This document shows, one piece after another, positions 36,437-37,051 of a DNA stretch of 37,051 nucleotides (the first letter of the stretch is position 1; each line of letters begins with the position of its first letter). The stretch spans positions 1 to 37,051 of the forward strand of contig JAURMN010000084.1 in NCBI GenBank assembly GCA_030830725.1. Direction: 5' to 3'. The position numbers were made by a program, and so were the translations under genes. The notes under the pieces were generated by a model, which searched no databases, was not told where the DNA came from, and worked only from the letters and a program-made list of their open reading frames with translations. This DNA is from Balneolales bacterium. GTDB taxonomy: Bacteria; Bacteroidota; Rhodothermia; Balneolales; Balneolaceae.

Positions 36437-37021
36437 TTATTCCCGTGCAAGTCGTTCGAGGACTTCTGGATAGAGTTCATGCTCAGCCTTAAGAACTCTG
36501 GCCGCCAGTTCTACGACGGTTTCACCGGGATGGATAAGTAAAGTTTTTTGAGCAAGAATCTTCCCCGTGTCGTACCCCTCATCGACAAGGTGGACCGTAC
36601 AGCCAGTAATGGTTTCACCAGCCTCTAGCACTGCTGCGTGAACCTTCTGTCCGTAAAAGCCATATCCACCAAATTTGGGCAGCAGGGAGGGGTGAATGTT
36701 TACAATGATTCCGGGGAATTGTGCAATGAAAGAGGGGGGAAGTTTGACCAAAAATCCGGCCAGAGCGATGATATCTGTGTCCCAGTCACCCACCTGTTCT
36801 AAGAGGGCTTTCCCAAATTCCACATCGTCTGAAAAATCGGATTTAACGATCGATACAGCGGGAAGGTCGAGGAGTTGGGCTCGTTCCATTGCCTGAATTC
36901 CGGGCTTTGAGGCAATCAAACCACAAAGCGATAAATGAGGGGTTCGACCCGAGGAAATGGCGTCAGCAATCGACTGGAAATTGGATCCGGAGCCAGAGGC
37001 AAATACCGCAACTCTTTTCAC
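36437..37021 (-). CDS. purN: Phosphoribosylglycinamide formyltransferase
   Basis: Transfers a formyl group from 10-formyltetrahydrofolate to GAR, the third step of purine synthesis. The 194-residue protein has 'VAVFASGSGSNFQSIADAI' at the N-terminus, 'IIALAGFLVKLPPSFI', the catalytic Asn and His in 'IIVNIHPSLLPKF', and the catalytic Asp in 'VDEGYDTGKILAQ'. The start is GTG at 37021; an in-frame TGA two codons upstream excludes an earlier one, so the gene is complete although it ends only 30 bases from the window edge. It is followed by purH on the same strand. Confidence 0.97.
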   Translation of the reverse strand: MKRVAVFASGSGSNFQSIADAISSGRTPHLSLCGLIASKPGIQAMERAQLLDLPAVSIVKSDFSDDVEFGKALLEQVGDWDTDIIALAGFLVKLPPSFIAQFPGIIVNIHPSLLPKFGGYGFYGQKVHAAVLEAGETITGCTVHLVDEGYDTGKILAQKTLLIHPGETVVELAARVLKAEHELYPEVLERLARE

Positions 37022-37051
37022 GCCTCAACAGATTTGGATACTGGGATTGCA

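Overview
This window is a compact, almost fully coding piece of a Gram-negative chromosome. Several features point to the Bacteroidota/Rhodothermota/Balneolota (FCB) side of the tree. The order is uppS-bamA-skp-skp-skp on one strand and purN-purH-mreB-mreC-mreD-mrdA-rodA on the other. Exported proteins carry clear signal peptides or lipoboxes. Most starts lack a good Shine-Dalgarno sequence. One candidate promoter upstream of pyrG fits the TTTG/TAnnTTTG type. A Balneolota- or Rhodothermota-like organism is my inference; no marker gene in the window settles it. I see no rRNA, tRNA, transposase, phage gene, CRISPR array or recognisable defence system. No gap between genes exceeds 300 bases; the longest (about 100-180 bp) lie at 2671-2791, 4678-4851, 7929-8055, 10699-10876, 12462-12604, 22702-22804 and 34611-34723.

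Left part (1-12.5 kb). It opens with a pair of M16 zinc-peptidase-family proteins, the first cut by the window edge and the second a probable pseudoenzyme. A minus-strand pair follows: a GT-B-type glycosyltransferase and an LpxH-like metallophosphoesterase. OsmC and a YyaL-type thioredoxin-domain protein converge and overlap at their 3' ends. Then come mgsA (minus), ndk and a NamZ-type exo-muramidase (plus), rlmB (minus), two small two-helix membrane proteins and a lipoprotein glycerophosphodiester phosphodiesterase.

Middle part (12.6-27.2 kb, all plus strand). pyrG, a Nudix hydrolase, a lipoprotein amidohydrolase, nadE, a LysM lytic transglycosylase, a PHP-domain phosphoesterase, ribH, uppS, bamA and three tandem Skp/OmpH chaperones. 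Three junctions here have 4-bp stop/start overlaps (TTGA or GTGA), suggesting translational coupling. A hairpin followed by six Ts ends the series after the third skp.

Right part (27.2-37 kb). An orphan von Willebrand A protein (minus) lies divergent to rnhB (plus). The remainder is the minus-strand run purN-purH-mreBCD-mrdA-rodA, joining the end of purine synthesis to the rod-shape elongation machinery.

The common theme is envelope construction: lipid-carrier synthesis (UppS), outer-membrane protein assembly (BamA, Skp x3), probable lipid A processing, peptidoglycan synthesis and shape (MreBCD, PBP2, RodA) and peptidoglycan cleavage or recycling (MltD-like, NamZ). Nucleotide, NAD and flavin genes are interleaved. 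I found no clear new system. The most unusual items are the metal-site-less M16 protein with an extra C-terminal domain, the VWA protein without an AAA partner, the hairpin pair at the skp/VWA boundary, the three-copy skp run, the two unrecognised membrane proteins and the frequent TTG/GTG starts.
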